This document shows positions 49,838 to 60,989 of a stretch of 64,000 nucleotides of DNA, piece by piece; the first letter of the stretch is position 1, and every line of letters starts with the position of its first letter. The DNA is taken from contig NC_091209.1 of assembly GCF_040958095.1 (NCBI RefSeq), positions 13,009,424-13,073,423 of the forward strand, given 5' to 3'. Origin of the DNA: Procambarus clarkii (Eukaryota > Arthropoda > Malacostraca > Decapoda > Cambaridae). A program made the position numbers and the translations under genes. The notes beneath the pieces are model-generated. The model worked only from the letters and a program-made list of their open reading frames with translations. It was not told where the DNA came from and ran no database searches.

Positions 49838-50012
49838 TACTCGCCTAGTTGTGCTTGCAGAGGTTGAGCTCTGGCTCTTTGGTCCCGCCTCTCAATTGTC
49901 AATAAACAGGTGTACAGGTTCCTAAACCTACTGGGCTCTTATCATATGTACACTTGAAACGGTGTATGGAGTCAGCCTCCACCACATCACTGCCTAATGC
50001 ATTCCACCTGTC
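49838..50012 (-). mobile_element. LINE 3' end fragment (minus)
   Basis: CTCGCCTAGTTGTGCTTGCA, GTGTACAGGTTCCTAAACCT and GCCTAATGCATTCCACCTGT. Confidence 0.87.
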
Positions 50013-50013
50013 A

Positions 50014-50260
50014 AGTCACATGTCTTCAAGGATTTATTTATGAGAATATTAAATGACACTGCCGGGCACTGGATGAGCTGTGAGCGCGCGCCTGCTCCAA
50101 CTGGCACACGAACTCGACCAGTTAGAGAATGTGCTCGAACACGCGCGTGCACACGCGAACTGTGTGTCACAGCCCGCGAGAAGCAGGGGTGTGCGCGCTC
50201 ACAGCACCAAATCCCAGCAGCGTCATTTAATATTCTCATAATTAAATCCTTGTGAAGAGA
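50014..50260. mobile_element. MITE-5 with long terminal inverted repeats
   Basis: TCTTCAAGGATTTATTTATG...AGAATATTAAATGAC at the left recurs inverted at 50222-50260; arms of about 60 nt extend into GCTGTGAGCGCGCGC. The interior is rich in CpG and CA/CG alternation. It lies at the truncated end of the LINE fragment. Confidence 0.85.
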
Positions 50261-50344
50261 TGCAGACAAGAGTTGCCTTGACCATCAGTCATCCAGGTTC
50301 TGTGTGAGCTTGTCATCATCTCTGGAGAAGAAAAGCAGAAAGAG

Positions 50345-50587
50345 GAGGTTATCTTGAGATGATTTCGGGGCTTTAGTGTCCCCGCGGCCCGGTCTTCGAC
50401 CAGGCCTCCACCCCCAGGAAGCAGCCCGTGACAGCTGACTAACTCCCAAGTACCTATTTTACTGCTAGGTAACAGGGGCATAGGGTGAAAGAAACTCTGC
50501 CCATTGTTTCTCGCCGGCGCCTGGGATCGAACCCAGGACCACAGGATCACAAGTACAGCGTGCTGTCCGCTCGGCCGACCGGCTCCC
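50345..50587 (-). repeat. tRNA-derived SINE-A with tail type 1
   Basis: GGTTATCTTGAGATGATTTC, CACCCCCAGGAAGCAGCCCG, GCCTGGGATCGAACCCAGGA and the tRNA-like head CGTGCTGTCCGCTCGGCC. Confidence 0.9.
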
Positions 50588-50862
50588 TGTCCGACCGCTC
50601 GGCCGACCGGAGACGATGAAGATACGAGAATAGGGGGGAGAGGTGGAAGGTGTACATAGATAATATACTGGTGTACATAAGAACGCAATAGCATGGGTAG
50701 CGTACTAAGTAACTACGCAGGTTAAGGGTTTGGCTGTGACTCTTGCATCCGGCCGTTATAAGGTTGGTTATCACTTGCACGGAATGTGGCTTGTGATGGT
50801 CATACCCCGGGCGACGTTTGTGAGACAGAGAGAGGGGGTCAACACGTCTTACTGACGCAAGA

Positions 50863-50863
50863 T

Positions 50864-50901
<38 letters not shown>

Positions 50902-50946
50902 CGCGCGCGTGTGCGTGCGCGTGTGCGTGCGTGCGTGCGTGCGTGT
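50863..50946. repeat. (GT)n/(GC)n microsatellite
   Basis: GT then GTGC/GCGT alternation, immediately next to the 3' end of a minus-strand LINE. Confidence 0.95.
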
Positions 50947-51245
50947 ACTCGCCTAGTTGTGATTGCAGGGGTTGAGCTACGGCTCTTTGGTTCCGCTTCT
51001 CAACTGTCAGTCAGCTAGTGTACAGATTCCTGAGCCAATTGGGCTCTATCGTGTCTACACTTGAAATTGTGTACGGAGTCAGCCTCCACTACATCACTGC
51101 CTAATGCATTCCATTTAACTACTAACACAAAAAAAATCTAATGTGTCTATGGCTCATTTGGGCAATCGGTTTCCACCTGTGTCCCCTAGTGCGTGTGCCC
51201 CTTGTGTTAAAATGTTTGTCTACCCTATCAATTACTTTGAGAATC
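50947..51245 (-). mobile_element. LINE 3' end (minus)
   Basis: ACTCGCCTAGTTGTGATTGC...ATTCCATTTAACTACTAACAC...GGCTCATTTGGGCAATCGGT, ending within the TYKIL.GIDRVDK-type codons. It abuts the T-run repeat at 51246. Confidence 0.88.
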
Positions 51246-51420
51246 TTGTTTTTTTTTTTTTTATTATTCTACCACAGACGTGGCCAGACATTTACAATGC
51301 TAACCAGCATATATACATTTTCTTGTCCTCCATGGACAGGGTGAGAGATTTGTCAAACATACAGTTCAGAGATTTATTGAACAACCACAGAAGGTGATCG
51401 TAGTGCTTTTAAAATGTTAG
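51246..51420. repeat. Interspersed repeat shared with 22465-22635
   Basis: T run, then CTACCACAGACGTGGCCAGA and TCCATGGACAGGGTGAGAGA. Confidence 0.68.
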
Positions 51421-51671
51421 GCATTTTATTTGTTTGTCACTCTGTTTGTATATTGGGACCACATTAGCCGTGTGCGCGCGCGCGCGTGCAGTGAGAGGGA
51501 CAGGGAAGGGTGAGAAAGAACAGGGCAGAAAGAGGAGAGGGAGAGAATTGTGTAGCTTTCCCTCCCAACCGACTTCTCTCATCTTTCTATTCCTGTCACA
51601 TTGTTCACTCCTCACTATCACCTTCCCCTTTTACCCCACATTATACTTCCTTCCCTTATCTGGAATGACCA

Positions 51672-51760
51672 GACCATCAACCAGGAAGCCAGGTCAGAGA
51701 CCGGGCCGCGGGGACGTTGGTCCTCGGAATTATCACATAGATATAAGCAGGTATCCAGTC
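51672..51760 (+). mobile_element. LINE-T tail fragment
   Basis: CAACCAGGAAGCCAGGTCAG and GACCGGGCCGCGGGGACG; diverges after TTGGTCCTCGG. Confidence 0.6.
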
Positions 51761-52315
51761 TCTCTCTCTCTCGTTCTGCTCTGGTCTTTCTCACCCTTCC
51801 CACTTCCCCTTCCTCTCTCTCCCGGCGTTCACGTCTTATTTTCCATTAGTTCAATCTTGCTGCTGCTCCATCTCATTTATATAGATGTATCATCGGCTTT
51901 GTTCTTCTGGTTATTGTATTATCTCTCACGTTTACTGTTAAATCTCTTCCCATTCCGTGTTGCTCTCTGCCCTCCCTCACCTGCGTGTGGCAACCCCACC
52001 AGCCGAGGGCCGGGCGTGTGTTTAGTAATGACTAATGTCAAAGCTATTTACCTTCTTCCTGCCCCACCTCTTATTCCCATGCCTCCTCTCCCCTTTATAT
52101 AGCGATAATCTAGCATTAATAATTAGTATCTTCCCTCCTCGCCTCCACCTTTTTAGTCTCCCCTTCACCCCCTTATCTCACCCCCCCCCCCCATCTCCTA
52201 TCTCATGAGGTGAGGAAGGTCAAGAGTAATGTGACGGCAGAGGTCAGGTCACGGGCCCCCGGCCAGCTACCCTCCGGTATTGAGATTAATGATGGGAGGG
52301 GAGGTGGTTAGTGGA

Positions 52316-52500
52316 GGGGGCGGTGTGGTGGTAGGGGGAAGGGGGCGGTGTGGTAGCAGGGGGGGGGGGGGGGAGCGGTGTGGTAGCAGGGGGGGGGGGA
52401 GGAGCGGTGTGGTAGCAGGGGGGGGGGGGAGGAGCGGTGTGGTAGCAGGGGGGGAGCGGTGTGGTAGCAGGGGGGGGAAGCGATGTGGTAGGGAGGGGAG
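52316..52500. repeat. G-rich minisatellite
   Basis: Six to seven units of GCGGTGTGGTAGCAGGGGGG with variable G runs. Confidence 0.93.
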
Positions 52501-52879
52501 GCATGCATGATGGTACAGGAAATACGAGGCAGGAGGTAGTAAAAATATTGAGCCAAGGGAAGCGTGCGTTTGAAGTAAAGTAGTGAAGACTCCCCGGGAA
52601 TACACTACTCAGTTTTGTCGAATACAAGACAAATGGGATATCCTAGAAACTTCAGCACAAAGATGAAGCCTATTATAAACCCACATTCAGTCCACCTAGT
52701 ACAGCCCTTTGGGGGGGGGGGGGAATTAGTTTTGCTGGAACAGCAGCAACAATGTGACCATGCTCGTGTCACAGCCGTGCAGGCTCCCTATGCACGGGAA
52801 TTTCCTTTTGAAGACCTCTGCAACACGCACACGCACGCACACGCGCACGCACGCACGCACGCGCGCGCACGCCTCGACT

Positions 52880-53286
52880 CTGAGCAGTAATCCGTTGCAA
52901 TGGCCCAATCTTGGGGCCCCAATCCACACTGGGAGGATTGGGGGTATTTGTATAATGTATTTGTGAGAAGGCAGCACCTGATGAATACAGGTTGCATGAC
53001 TTACACTTGGAAAATCCAAGGGATGCCACAAAGGCTCCTCCTCACTGAGAAGAGGAGGAGCTCTCCTCTCTCCCCCAGTGTCCAGCAAAGTAAATCTCTC
53101 TTCTAAAACCCCCCAAATTCTAGTCTTGACTTGCTGACCAGATGGAGTTGCGTCTACGCCCATGGAGGGCTGGCTGACAACTGCCTTGGGAACGATACTT
53201 GTGTAGCCAGCTTGGCACCCACTTGCTTTCTCTGCCTTGGTCAAGTACGACCCACTGCCATACACACACGGAAAGTGTAAAGTCAA
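52880..53286 (-). other. Orphan open stretch, minus strand
   Basis: The upstream part of a 186-codon minus-strand frame is not low-complexity (GVLEERFTLLDTGGERRAP...). Its 3' part runs into a CG/CA simple repeat at 52826-52872. It resembles no family I recognise and has no clear splice context. Confidence 0.15.
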
Positions 53287-54002
53287 ATAAAATAAAACTA
53301 CAGGGAAATCATTGGAGATGGATGGGGATCGAACCAGTGCGCCTTAACCTGTGGACCGTCATTTTAATTATATATAACCTGGGATCCACCCAGATAACAT
53401 GACACACGCTCATAGATGTCACAATGACATCTATATCACAATGACAAGCAACAGCCTAGTGGATCAAACTCACAAGTCAAGCCTGGCCTCGGGCCGGGCT
53501 TGGGGAGTAGAAGAACTCTCAGAACCCCATCAACCAGGTAACCAGGTAATGATATCCTAATGTATAAGTACAGGAACAATAGCCCACCGAGACGACCTTG
53601 TTTCTATAGACGCTGAGACTTTTGGTCCATGGAGAGTGCAAGGTGGTTTCTTGGGCGTCTTGAGATACAAACTCGTCGAAACAAGTGATACTAGAGCAAC
53701 CAATTTTTGTCCAGCGCCTCAAATGTGGCGAGCCAGAGGAGGAAAATGCCCCCTGTATCCTCTGCTCTTGCTCAGCGTCGGGGTTGTTCCAGGAAGACTC
53801 TAGCTTAAAAGGAAACCAACTTTAGTTTTTAATGTTTCTATTTTATAACTCATTTTCTGACTATATAATAAATTATACAACGTTGTATAACAAATTAGAT
53901 TATATACAAAGCAAATACACGTTCGAATCAAGTCAAAGAATGTTTTCTGGTAGCTTAATTTATTTTTCAAAGGCACAGGGCACTCGGAGTTGTACTAGTG
54001 CA

Positions 54003-54120
54003 GTTGTGGTAGCCCCCCCCCCCACCTGGTTGGAGTTGTGGTAGCTCCCCCCCCCCCACCTGGTTGGAGTTGTGGTAGCTCCCCCCCCCCCCCACCACCA
54101 GGTTGGAGTTGTGGTAGATC
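54003..54120. repeat. Tandem repeat, three units
   Basis: GGTTGGAGTTGTGGTAGCTC followed by long C runs and CACCTGG, three times. Confidence 0.9.
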
Positions 54121-54284
54121 CCTAGTGTAACAGAGTATATTTACATCACCGACTTCAAAGCTAATTGAATAACAAACATTAGCAGCGTAGCATTAGCATT
54201 GGTTATTTGTTGAAGGTCGTGATTCCCAGGAGCACCCTATACATACCTGTAGCCCTTCAGTCACGTCGTCTCGGTCGGTATGTA

Positions 54285-54640
54285 GTACACAGTGCACGAC
54301 CTGTAGCGCTAGTTAGGTCGTCCCTCGTTGTGCACGACCTGTAGCGCTAGTTAGGTCGTCCCTCGTTGTGCACGACCTGTAGCGCTAGTTAGGTCGTCCC
54401 TCGTTGTGCACGACCTGTAGCGCTAGTAGGTCGACCTCGTGGTAGACGACCTGTAGCGCTAGTTAGGTCGTCCTCGTTGTGCACGACCTGTAGCGCTAGT
54501 TAGGTCGTCCTCGTTGTGCACGACCTGTAGCGCTAGTTAGGTCGTCCCCCGTTGTGCACGACCTGTAGCACTAGTAGGTCGTCCCTCGTTGTGCACGACC
54601 TGTAGCGCTAGTTAGGTCGTCCCTCGTTGTGCACGACCTG
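54285..54640. repeat. Hairpin-forming minisatellite, ~38-nt unit
   Basis: About nine copies of GTGCACGACCTGTAGCGCTA and GTTAGGTCGTCCCTCGTT. Each unit contains ACGACCT and AGGTCGT as inverted arms around a loop that includes AGCGCT. Confidence 0.96.
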
Positions 54641-54744
54641 TTACTTGGGTTTCTGACTTTCTCTTTAGGCAAAACAAGAAAAATCATTTTTGTTACAAAT
54701 TGGCAAATAGAGAATGGACTGCTTATAGCAGCCTGGTTTTCACA

Positions 54745-54865
54745 CGACTGTCCAATCACTGTCCACGATTGGACGACACCTGACCAATGAGGACGTAATC
54801 GTCGTCCTCGCTTGGCTACCCAATCAGCTTTAGAGACGGCAGGCTTAGCCAATCCCAATAGTCTA
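54745..54865. promoter_or_regulatory. Cluster of six CCAAT motifs
   Basis: CCAAT or its complement occurs at 54752, 54768 (reverse), 54784, 54829, 54849 and 54855, within 110 nt of CpG-containing sequence. CCAAT boxes bind NF-Y in animal promoters; no gene downstream on either strand was recognised. Confidence 0.3.
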
Positions 54866-54899
54866 TGAAAGAGCCACGCTTTAGGAACTAAACATAACA

Positions 54900-55200
54900 C
54901 CTGCGGCTTGACAAATAAGGAATTATGAATTAAAATGTATAATTTGCTATAAAATAGTGGTTGAAATTCGTGCTAATTTAATCATCTTCAATCGTAATTA
55001 TATGCATTTAAAATTATCTGGATCCATAATCATAATTTAAATTATAAGGGTAATTTTAATGTTAATAATTATACGTGTTTATAAGTGTTAATGTTCGTTA
55101 TTATAGGCGAGGATCATGTGTAATGCGTGTGGTCGTGTGCGGACGGGTGTTATACGTAGTTAATTGAACTTGATGTAAAGTTGAAGTTACTGTACTTAAT
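54900..55200. other. AT-rich, nothing identified
   Basis: Long AT-rich stretch without repeat or coding match. Confidence 0.4.
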
Positions 55201-55224
55201 TTAAGTTTGCATCACGCGGTGGCC

Positions 55225-55335
55225 CACTGTTGTACTCCCAGCACTGGCGAGAGTACTGGTTGGTGCTCACAGCGCCGTGGAGAGTACTGGCTGGTGCTCA
55301 CAGCGCCGTGGAGAGTACTGGCTGGTACTCAAGCA
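55225..55335. repeat. Short tandem repeat, 31-nt unit
   Basis: GAGAGTACTGGCTGGTGCTC and ACAGCGCCGTG, about three units. Confidence 0.85.
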
Positions 55336-55676
55336 ACAGGAGGAAACGGAAATCGGGAGAGAGCAAGCAGAGGAGGGAGGGGGAGAGAGAGAGTGAGTGA
55401 GAGAGAGAGAGGAGAGAGGCAGGAAGAGAAGAATCATAGTTACCAATGCCATAAAGCCGACCCCTTCTCTAAATTATAGGTTGCCCCTCTTAAAATTATA
55501 GGTCGACCTCTTAAATTATGCACTGCACACTTCCGCTCTCTACTGGTTTCTGCAAAAAAAAAAAAAAAAAAAAAAATTATCGTCTACTGATAAATTTGTG
55601 TAATTCAATTACGATTTAATTTTTAGTTTTGGCCAGATTTTTTTTGTGGCAACTCTGTTTCACCTCAGGTAGAGGA

Positions 55677-55900
55677 ATGGAAGGGTGTTGTGTTGATGGG
55701 GGGGGTGTTGTGTTGATGGGGGGGGTGTTGTGTTGATGGGGGGGGTGTTGTGTTGATGGGGGGGGTGTTGTGTTGATGGGGGGGGTGTTGTGTTGATGGG
55801 GGTGGGGTTGTTGTGTTGATGGGGGGGGGGTTGTTGTGTTGATGGGGAGGGGGTTGTTGTGTTGATGGGGAGGGGGGTGTTGTGTTGATGGGGGGGGTGT
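55677..55900. repeat. G-rich minisatellite, 18-20-nt unit
   Basis: About eleven units of GTGTTGTGTTGATGGGGG, with a subset GTTGTTGTGTTGATGGGG. Confidence 0.95.
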
Positions 55901-56686
55901 TCGCGCGCGCACTTGTGGGCGCAAGAGCGGCACAGGCAGTAACACAGAGGAGAGTGTGAACATGGATAAAATACAAGAGCGAAAAATGAGACGATAGGTA
56001 AGATTGGGTGGAGGAGGAGGTGGTGGGGGGGGGGGGGGTAGGGGGGGTCTGCAGGGGGTGAGTGAGATACAGAGGAAAACAGCTGGAGCGACCACCCCCC
56101 CCCCCTCTCAACTATTTTCCGTTTTCTGTTGCCTGGCTTCTTCCTCTGACAGGAGGTACTGCGGTATTTGGTGAAGTGTGTGTGTGTGTGGGGGGGGGGG
56201 GGAGACGAGGGAGAGGAAGAGAAGTAAGATGTATACTCTCCCTCTCTCTCTCCAACACTTGTTCTCCAACTTTTAACTCTTCAAGAGGTTCTCTACCAGT
56301 TAGTTTGACAAGTTTCAAGTTGCTTCAGTTCATCATGTTAGGACACGTGGAGTGATGCTTGAAGTATTATTTTATTATTATTACGGTATCATATTTATCT
56401 TTCTATTTATCAGTAGACTGGTGTTACTAATACTGGCGTTCTGTGCAAGGCTTTGCCTTACCCAGGTGTGGGGGTTCTCGAACCACAGTTCTCACACTGA
56501 TAGCAGCTAACACGTGTGCTGGCATGAACACGGTGTCGTCATGCCTCGTGTTTACCAGTTATATATAATATATTGTGTGTGTGTGTATAATATAAAGGAA
56601 TTTTGTCTCTAGTTGGGTTAGGACGAGTTTGTGTAGAGTAGCAATGGTGTGAGCGAGTACACGCGTTTTCTCTTGATTCCATATTC

Positions 56687-57048
56687 CAGCCCGTCCTCAT
56701 AAACAAAGGCCAAAGTCCATTCCATGCACCCGCCAATCCCCCTGTTTGGTGAATGGAAAAACTGCTTACACACGACTCGCGAATGATGACATTTGAACAC
56801 CTCTTGAACAAGTGCTTCACTGACGACTATTGTTCGAACCACAACGCTGTAAATGCTTCACCCACGTATTACAAATAATTGCCAATAGAGCCTAAACGCC
56901 TAACCTAACTAATGCCTAAATATGCTAATATATAATTTTAAGTTATATTTAAAGAAAATTCCTGTTTTGAATAATCATGTTGAAATTGATGAATACGTCT
57001 TTGGGGGTTGACAGCTGAATGGAATGGACTTGGTCTGAAGACGGACTG
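56687..57048. mobile_element. MITE-3, single full-length-like copy
   Basis: Starts CAGCCCGTCCTCATAAAC and ends GAAGACGGACTG. The interior (TTCCATGCACCCGCCAATCC, ATTGTTCGAACCACAACGC, CACCCACGTATTACAAATA) matches one arm of the inverted repeat at 15001-15818. 362 nt. Confidence 0.85.
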
Positions 57049-57169
57049 CATGGGGGTATGCAAGGACCTACAAGAGTTCACAGGGTACCAGGACAACCAC
57101 TATACTGTAACGTAATCATTGTACATAACCTGGGATGTGGGTATTTCAGGACCTAGTTATTTTCTTGTT

Positions 57170-57320
57170 GAGTATACACAATGTTCCATACACAGCGTAT
57201 ATGCACTGTGTACGGAACACTTGAGTTTACTTAACTCCCCAGCTTTGTTTAGGGCTAAAGTATACTTGCAGGGTAGTTAGTAAGCTAAGGGTGGCTTTAA
57301 TAGCCCCTGGTGGTGTAATA
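57170..57320 (+). repeat. Repeat H fragment
   Basis: TGAGTTTACTTAACTCCCC, TATACTTGCAGGGTAGTTAG and TTTAATAGCCCC. Confidence 0.55.
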
Positions 57321-57339
57321 ATGTAGACTAGAAGGTGAA

Positions 57340-57570
57340 CAACATGAAACGATGGGTATAAATTGGAGAAGTTTAGATTTAGGAAAGACTTGGGTAAATA
57401 CTGGTTCGGTGACAGGGTTAATTTGTGGAACCAATTACCACGTACCGTGGTGGTGGGGGTCCCTAGATTGTTTCAAGCGTGGGTTGGACATGTATGAGTA
57501 GGATTAGGTGTGAAAAAAGATTATATTATAGGAGCTGCCTCGTATGGACCAATAGGCCTTCTGCAGTTAC
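57340..57570 (+). mobile_element. LINE-K 3' end, degenerate
   Basis: Encodes KFRKDLGKYWFGDRV and LWNQLPRTVV with shifts, then the 3' part TAGGAGCTGCCTCGTATGG. Confidence 0.8.
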
Positions 57571-57620
57571 CTCTGTTATGTTTACTTGGGGTCTCGCTTG
57601 ACTGCTATGGTGTTTGTAAT

Positions 57621-57626
<6 letters not shown>

Positions 57627-57672
<46 letters not shown>
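57627..57672. repeat. (GT)n microsatellite
   Basis: About 45 nt of GT alternation. Confidence 0.97.
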
Positions 57673-57673
<1 letters not shown>

Positions 57674-57842
57674 CGGTTTGGGTGAGTTTGTGGTATACAT
57701 GTATTGAGAGGATTGGTGTGTTCTGGACGTGATTGAAATAAAACAGTCTCTGTAACTAGCTGACATTGTACGTATAAGGTGTGAAGGATAGATGAAATTG
57801 TTTATGTAATAATCTAAGATGAGGTGTGATAAGATATTTTGT

Positions 57843-57900
57843 GCCCTGTGTAATGCTTTTTGCGCTACCGCTCACAGGATGAGTATGGGGTGCAACAAGC
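57843..57900 (-). repeat. TTTATTATGCACCCC family fragment (inverted)
   Basis: GCGCTACCGCTCACAGGATG and GAGTATGGGGTGCAACAAG. Confidence 0.5.
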
Positions 57901-58129
57901 AATCTGGCTGAAGAGTAGATGGATGGGATGGGTATACGTAGGTGGTGTGTAGGGTTGGGGGGTAGATGGGGGAGGATTGATGTAGGGGCCGGTGGGGGGG
58001 AGGGGGGGGGGCAGCTATGGTCTTGGTTGAAGGCACTGTTATGTTGTTGATAAAATCCTGGCGTGCGCTCGCACATCAATAAGGGCGATTTTTTGTTCTT
58101 GACACATTAAGATCTAAACTCTATGAAGG

Positions 58130-58550
58130 GGTGCACAGAATGGTTAATTATGCAGGGTCATGTTAGCATAGGAAGTAGTCTACCCTGGCAAACTCTGGAT
58201 GCATTACAAAGATATCAACTTGAAGTACGTTTATCGAGACAATAAAATACATCTCTAAGGGATAGAGTAGCTTACGCTATGTCTACCTCCCCCTACGAGG
58301 ATATCAAGAAAGAGTGAATAAGGTAGCAGTGAGGCTAAAATTATTTTTTTTTTAATAATACATTAGGTACATCTGCATTTGTGCAGCTGCCCTAGACTAT
58401 ATGAAGGGCGAGTACAGTGTGTCAAAAAGTTAGCTACGTGATGCTAAAACTCGCCATCACACAGGATGGTTAGTCATACAGAGGCGTGTGATGAGTAGTC
58501 TGCACTGACAGACTCCGGGTGCATTATGAGGATATCATCGTCAACTCACC
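58130..58550 (+). repeat. Duplicated repeat segment carrying an 81-nt insertion
   Basis: CTGGATGCATTACAAAGATATC (58195-58216) and CCGGGTGCATTATGAGGATA (58516-58535) mark two related segments. The first is split by the insertion at 58219-58299. Confidence 0.55.
58219..58299 (+). repeat. 81-nt repeat flanked by 8-nt duplication
   Basis: Contains AAGTACGTTTATCGAGACAA and TAAGGGATAGAGTAGCTTAC. GATATCAA occurs on both sides (58211-58218 and 58300-58307), a target-site duplication. Confidence 0.8.
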
Positions 58551-58636
58551 AACACATCCCACACGTAAAATTGACATAGGTACGCGCAGCATAAACTCTA
58601 GGGAGGTTGCATGCGGGTTTCGGTGAGGTGGAGGGC

Positions 58637-58883
58637 TGTTATCTTGAGGTTATCTTGATGATTTCGGGGCTTAGCGTCCCCGCGGCCCGGTCCTCGACCA
58701 GGCCTCCACCCCCAGGAAGCAGCCCGTGACAGCTGACTAACACCCAGGTACCTATTTTACTGCTAGGTAACAGGGGCATAGGGTGAAAGAAACTCTGCCC
58801 ATTGTTTCTCGCCGGCGCCTGGGATCGAACCCAGGACCACAGGATCACAAGTCCAGCGTGCTGTCCACTCAGCCGACCGGCCC
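58637..58883 (-). repeat. tRNA-derived SINE-A with tail type 1
   Basis: TTGAGGTTATCTTGATGATT, CGCGGCCCGGTCCTCGACCA, GCCTGGGATCGAACCCAGGA and head GTCCAGCGTGCTGTCCACTC. Repeat E follows directly at its tRNA end. Confidence 0.9.
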
Positions 58884-58884
58884 C

Positions 58885-58968
58885 CTGTGCCAGGTAAGTC
58901 CACTACGGGCTCACCATAGCCCGTGCTACTTGCAAGTTGTTCAGAGTAGCTGAATCTAAAACCACCGT
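58885..58968 (+). repeat. Repeat E
   Basis: CTGTGCCAGGTAAGTCCACT, ACGGGCTCACCATAGCCCGT and AGAGTAGCTGAATCTAAAAC. Confidence 0.75.
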
Positions 58969-59664
58969 GCACAAGGGTGCACAGTCAACAGCAGTACAGG
59001 CGCGTGTGTTGTGATCTGGTCGTAGGGTTCAAGTCCGTGCCGCGGTCTGCTCGGTCTCCCTCAACACAGCCTACACAAATTATAATACTATAATTTATAC
59101 AATAGTAACTGTTGATCAAATGTACAAAATTGGACTGTTGTGCTTTAATGTCTTTATTATGATCATTTAAATATTAATCTTCATATATTTATTAAGATGA
59201 TAATTTAAAGTTTGGAATACTCAAAATGGCGCGCGCAAAAAACTGGAAAAGTAACTACACATCCCCTAATATTCCGAGGCTTAGGTTTTCAGACTTGATA
59301 TACGCCATCTTAAGCCTTATTTAATACACAGTCTGTAATTGTGTATATTGGTAGGCCTGAGACAGTTTAGTCGTTGCCTTCTCTCACGTATACTCTGCAA
59401 AATTAATAGTACAATGGTTGCAAGTTCAACCCTTTTTGGATGACAAGTTCCTAGTGGAAACACCCACTGAAGGTAATCATGATTTAAGCCAGAGTTATAC
59501 ATACTCATAGAAAATGTTCACAGACAAAAGTCCAGATGATTAAAAAAAAAAAAAATACAAATAAAATGTTTTCGACACGTTTATAGCATAACGTTGTATA
59601 AACACACACACTAACATGTACATTTCCAGCAAAGAGTCCGGTCTCTTCTGTGACATCACGTTCC

Positions 59665-59855
59665 AAGCTGACGGTAAGGGAACTATTTGGGGAGAGCACA
59701 GAGCCATTACCACTATATAGCCCTTATAAGGGGGTCAGGATAAGGAATTGGGACGGGACGGGGGAAGGAATGGTGCCCAACCACTTGGACGGTCGGGGAT
59801 TGAACGCCGACCTGCATGAAGTCACTCTACCGTGCAGCCCAAGCGGTCAGGTGAA
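59665..59855 (-). repeat. tRNA-derived SINE-F
   Basis: AGAGCCATTACCACTATATA, ATGGTGCCCAACCACTTGGA and CGGGGATTGAACGCCGACCT. Confidence 0.72.
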
Positions 59856-60239
59856 TACTGGTATAATGTGGCGCGCTTCCTCCACAGCACCACACCATCC
59901 TTTATCAAATACGAGAAACTGCTCCAGAAGAAGTTGGAATATATTGAGGATCAGAGACCTATTATAATAGGTCAGCCAGAGACTTAATGCCTGAGAAGAT
60001 ATAATCCCTAGAAGCAAAATCTGGATATTCTATATTTTCGAGGCAAATGGGATTCATACCATTTTCGTAAGCGATTATTTCAGAACTAAAACAAGGCAAA
60101 AAAAAAAGAAAAATTTAATTTAAAACGTACGGGTGTCGTAGGGGGGACAACTAATTTCCTCACTCGCCCTCACATTAGGGGGGGGGGGTGGTTAAGACAT
60201 GTCCCCCCCCCCCTCCCCACTAATAAAAACAAAGTATGG

Positions 60240-60418
60240 TGTTGACCAGACCACACTAGAAGTTGAAGGGACGACGACGTTTCGGTCCGTCCTGGACCAT
60301 TCTCAATCGACTTGAGAATGGTCCAGGACGGACCGAAACGTCGTCGTCCCTTCAACTTCTAGTGTGGGGTCAGGTCAACATACTTCAGCCACGTTATTGT
60401 GACTCCTCGCCTGCACAA
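60240..60418. mobile_element. Foldback element, copy 3
   Basis: TTGACCAGACCACACTAGAA, GACGACGACGTTTCGGTCCG, a TCTCAATCGACTTGAGA centre and the complement. The right outer arm extends into CAGCCACGTTATTGTGACTC. Confidence 0.9.
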
Positions 60419-60589
60419 AGTATGGTGACTGTCAATGCCTTGTGGTGCTTGAGGCGAGGCTGGCGGGATCCTGCCCCCATACATTTCACTTGGATCAGTC
60501 TACATTGTTGCTACGTTACCTGCGTGAGGAAAGGCCGCGCTTACTTGGATTATACCCGAGAGTGATCTCGGGTTTTGTTAGTGTTTAAT

Positions 60590-60815
60590 TGGATAAGTTT
60601 AGATTTAGGAAAGACTTGGGTAAATACTGGTTCAGTAACAGGGTTGTTGATTTGTGGAACCAATTGCCGCGTAACATTGTGGAGGTGGGGTCCCTCGATT
60701 GTTTCAAGCGTGGGTTGGACATGTATATGAGTGGGATTGGGTGGTTATAAATAGGAGCTGCCTCGTATGGGCCAACAGGCCTTCTGCAGTTGCCTTTGTT
60801 CTTATGTTCTTAGTG
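60590..60815 (+). mobile_element. LINE-K 3' end
   Basis: Encodes FRKDLGKYWFSNRVVDLWNQ, then LPRNIVEVGSLDCFKRGLDM, then a TAA near 60747. 3' part GGAGCTGCCTCGTATGGGCC, ending TTCTTATGTTCTTA. Confidence 0.85.
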
Positions 60816-60989
60816 ATATTCCCAGCGGTGACGGGAGAGGCTAGTGGCCTGGGGGTTACCTCCTTGACAGTGCCTTAGGTCATGGGCAAGAGGCTGTGAC
60901 TGACGTGTCCATTCCCGGCCCTGGAACGTCTGGAATGCTGGGAATCGCTCGTATTCTCAGTATTCTATATATAAATGCAATACTTTTAC

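Noticed and set aside
55616..56111. Pro/Thr/Asn-rich minus-strand frames resembling silk or mucin repeats
   Set aside because: They are the complement of an 18-20-nt G-rich array, open in more than one frame.
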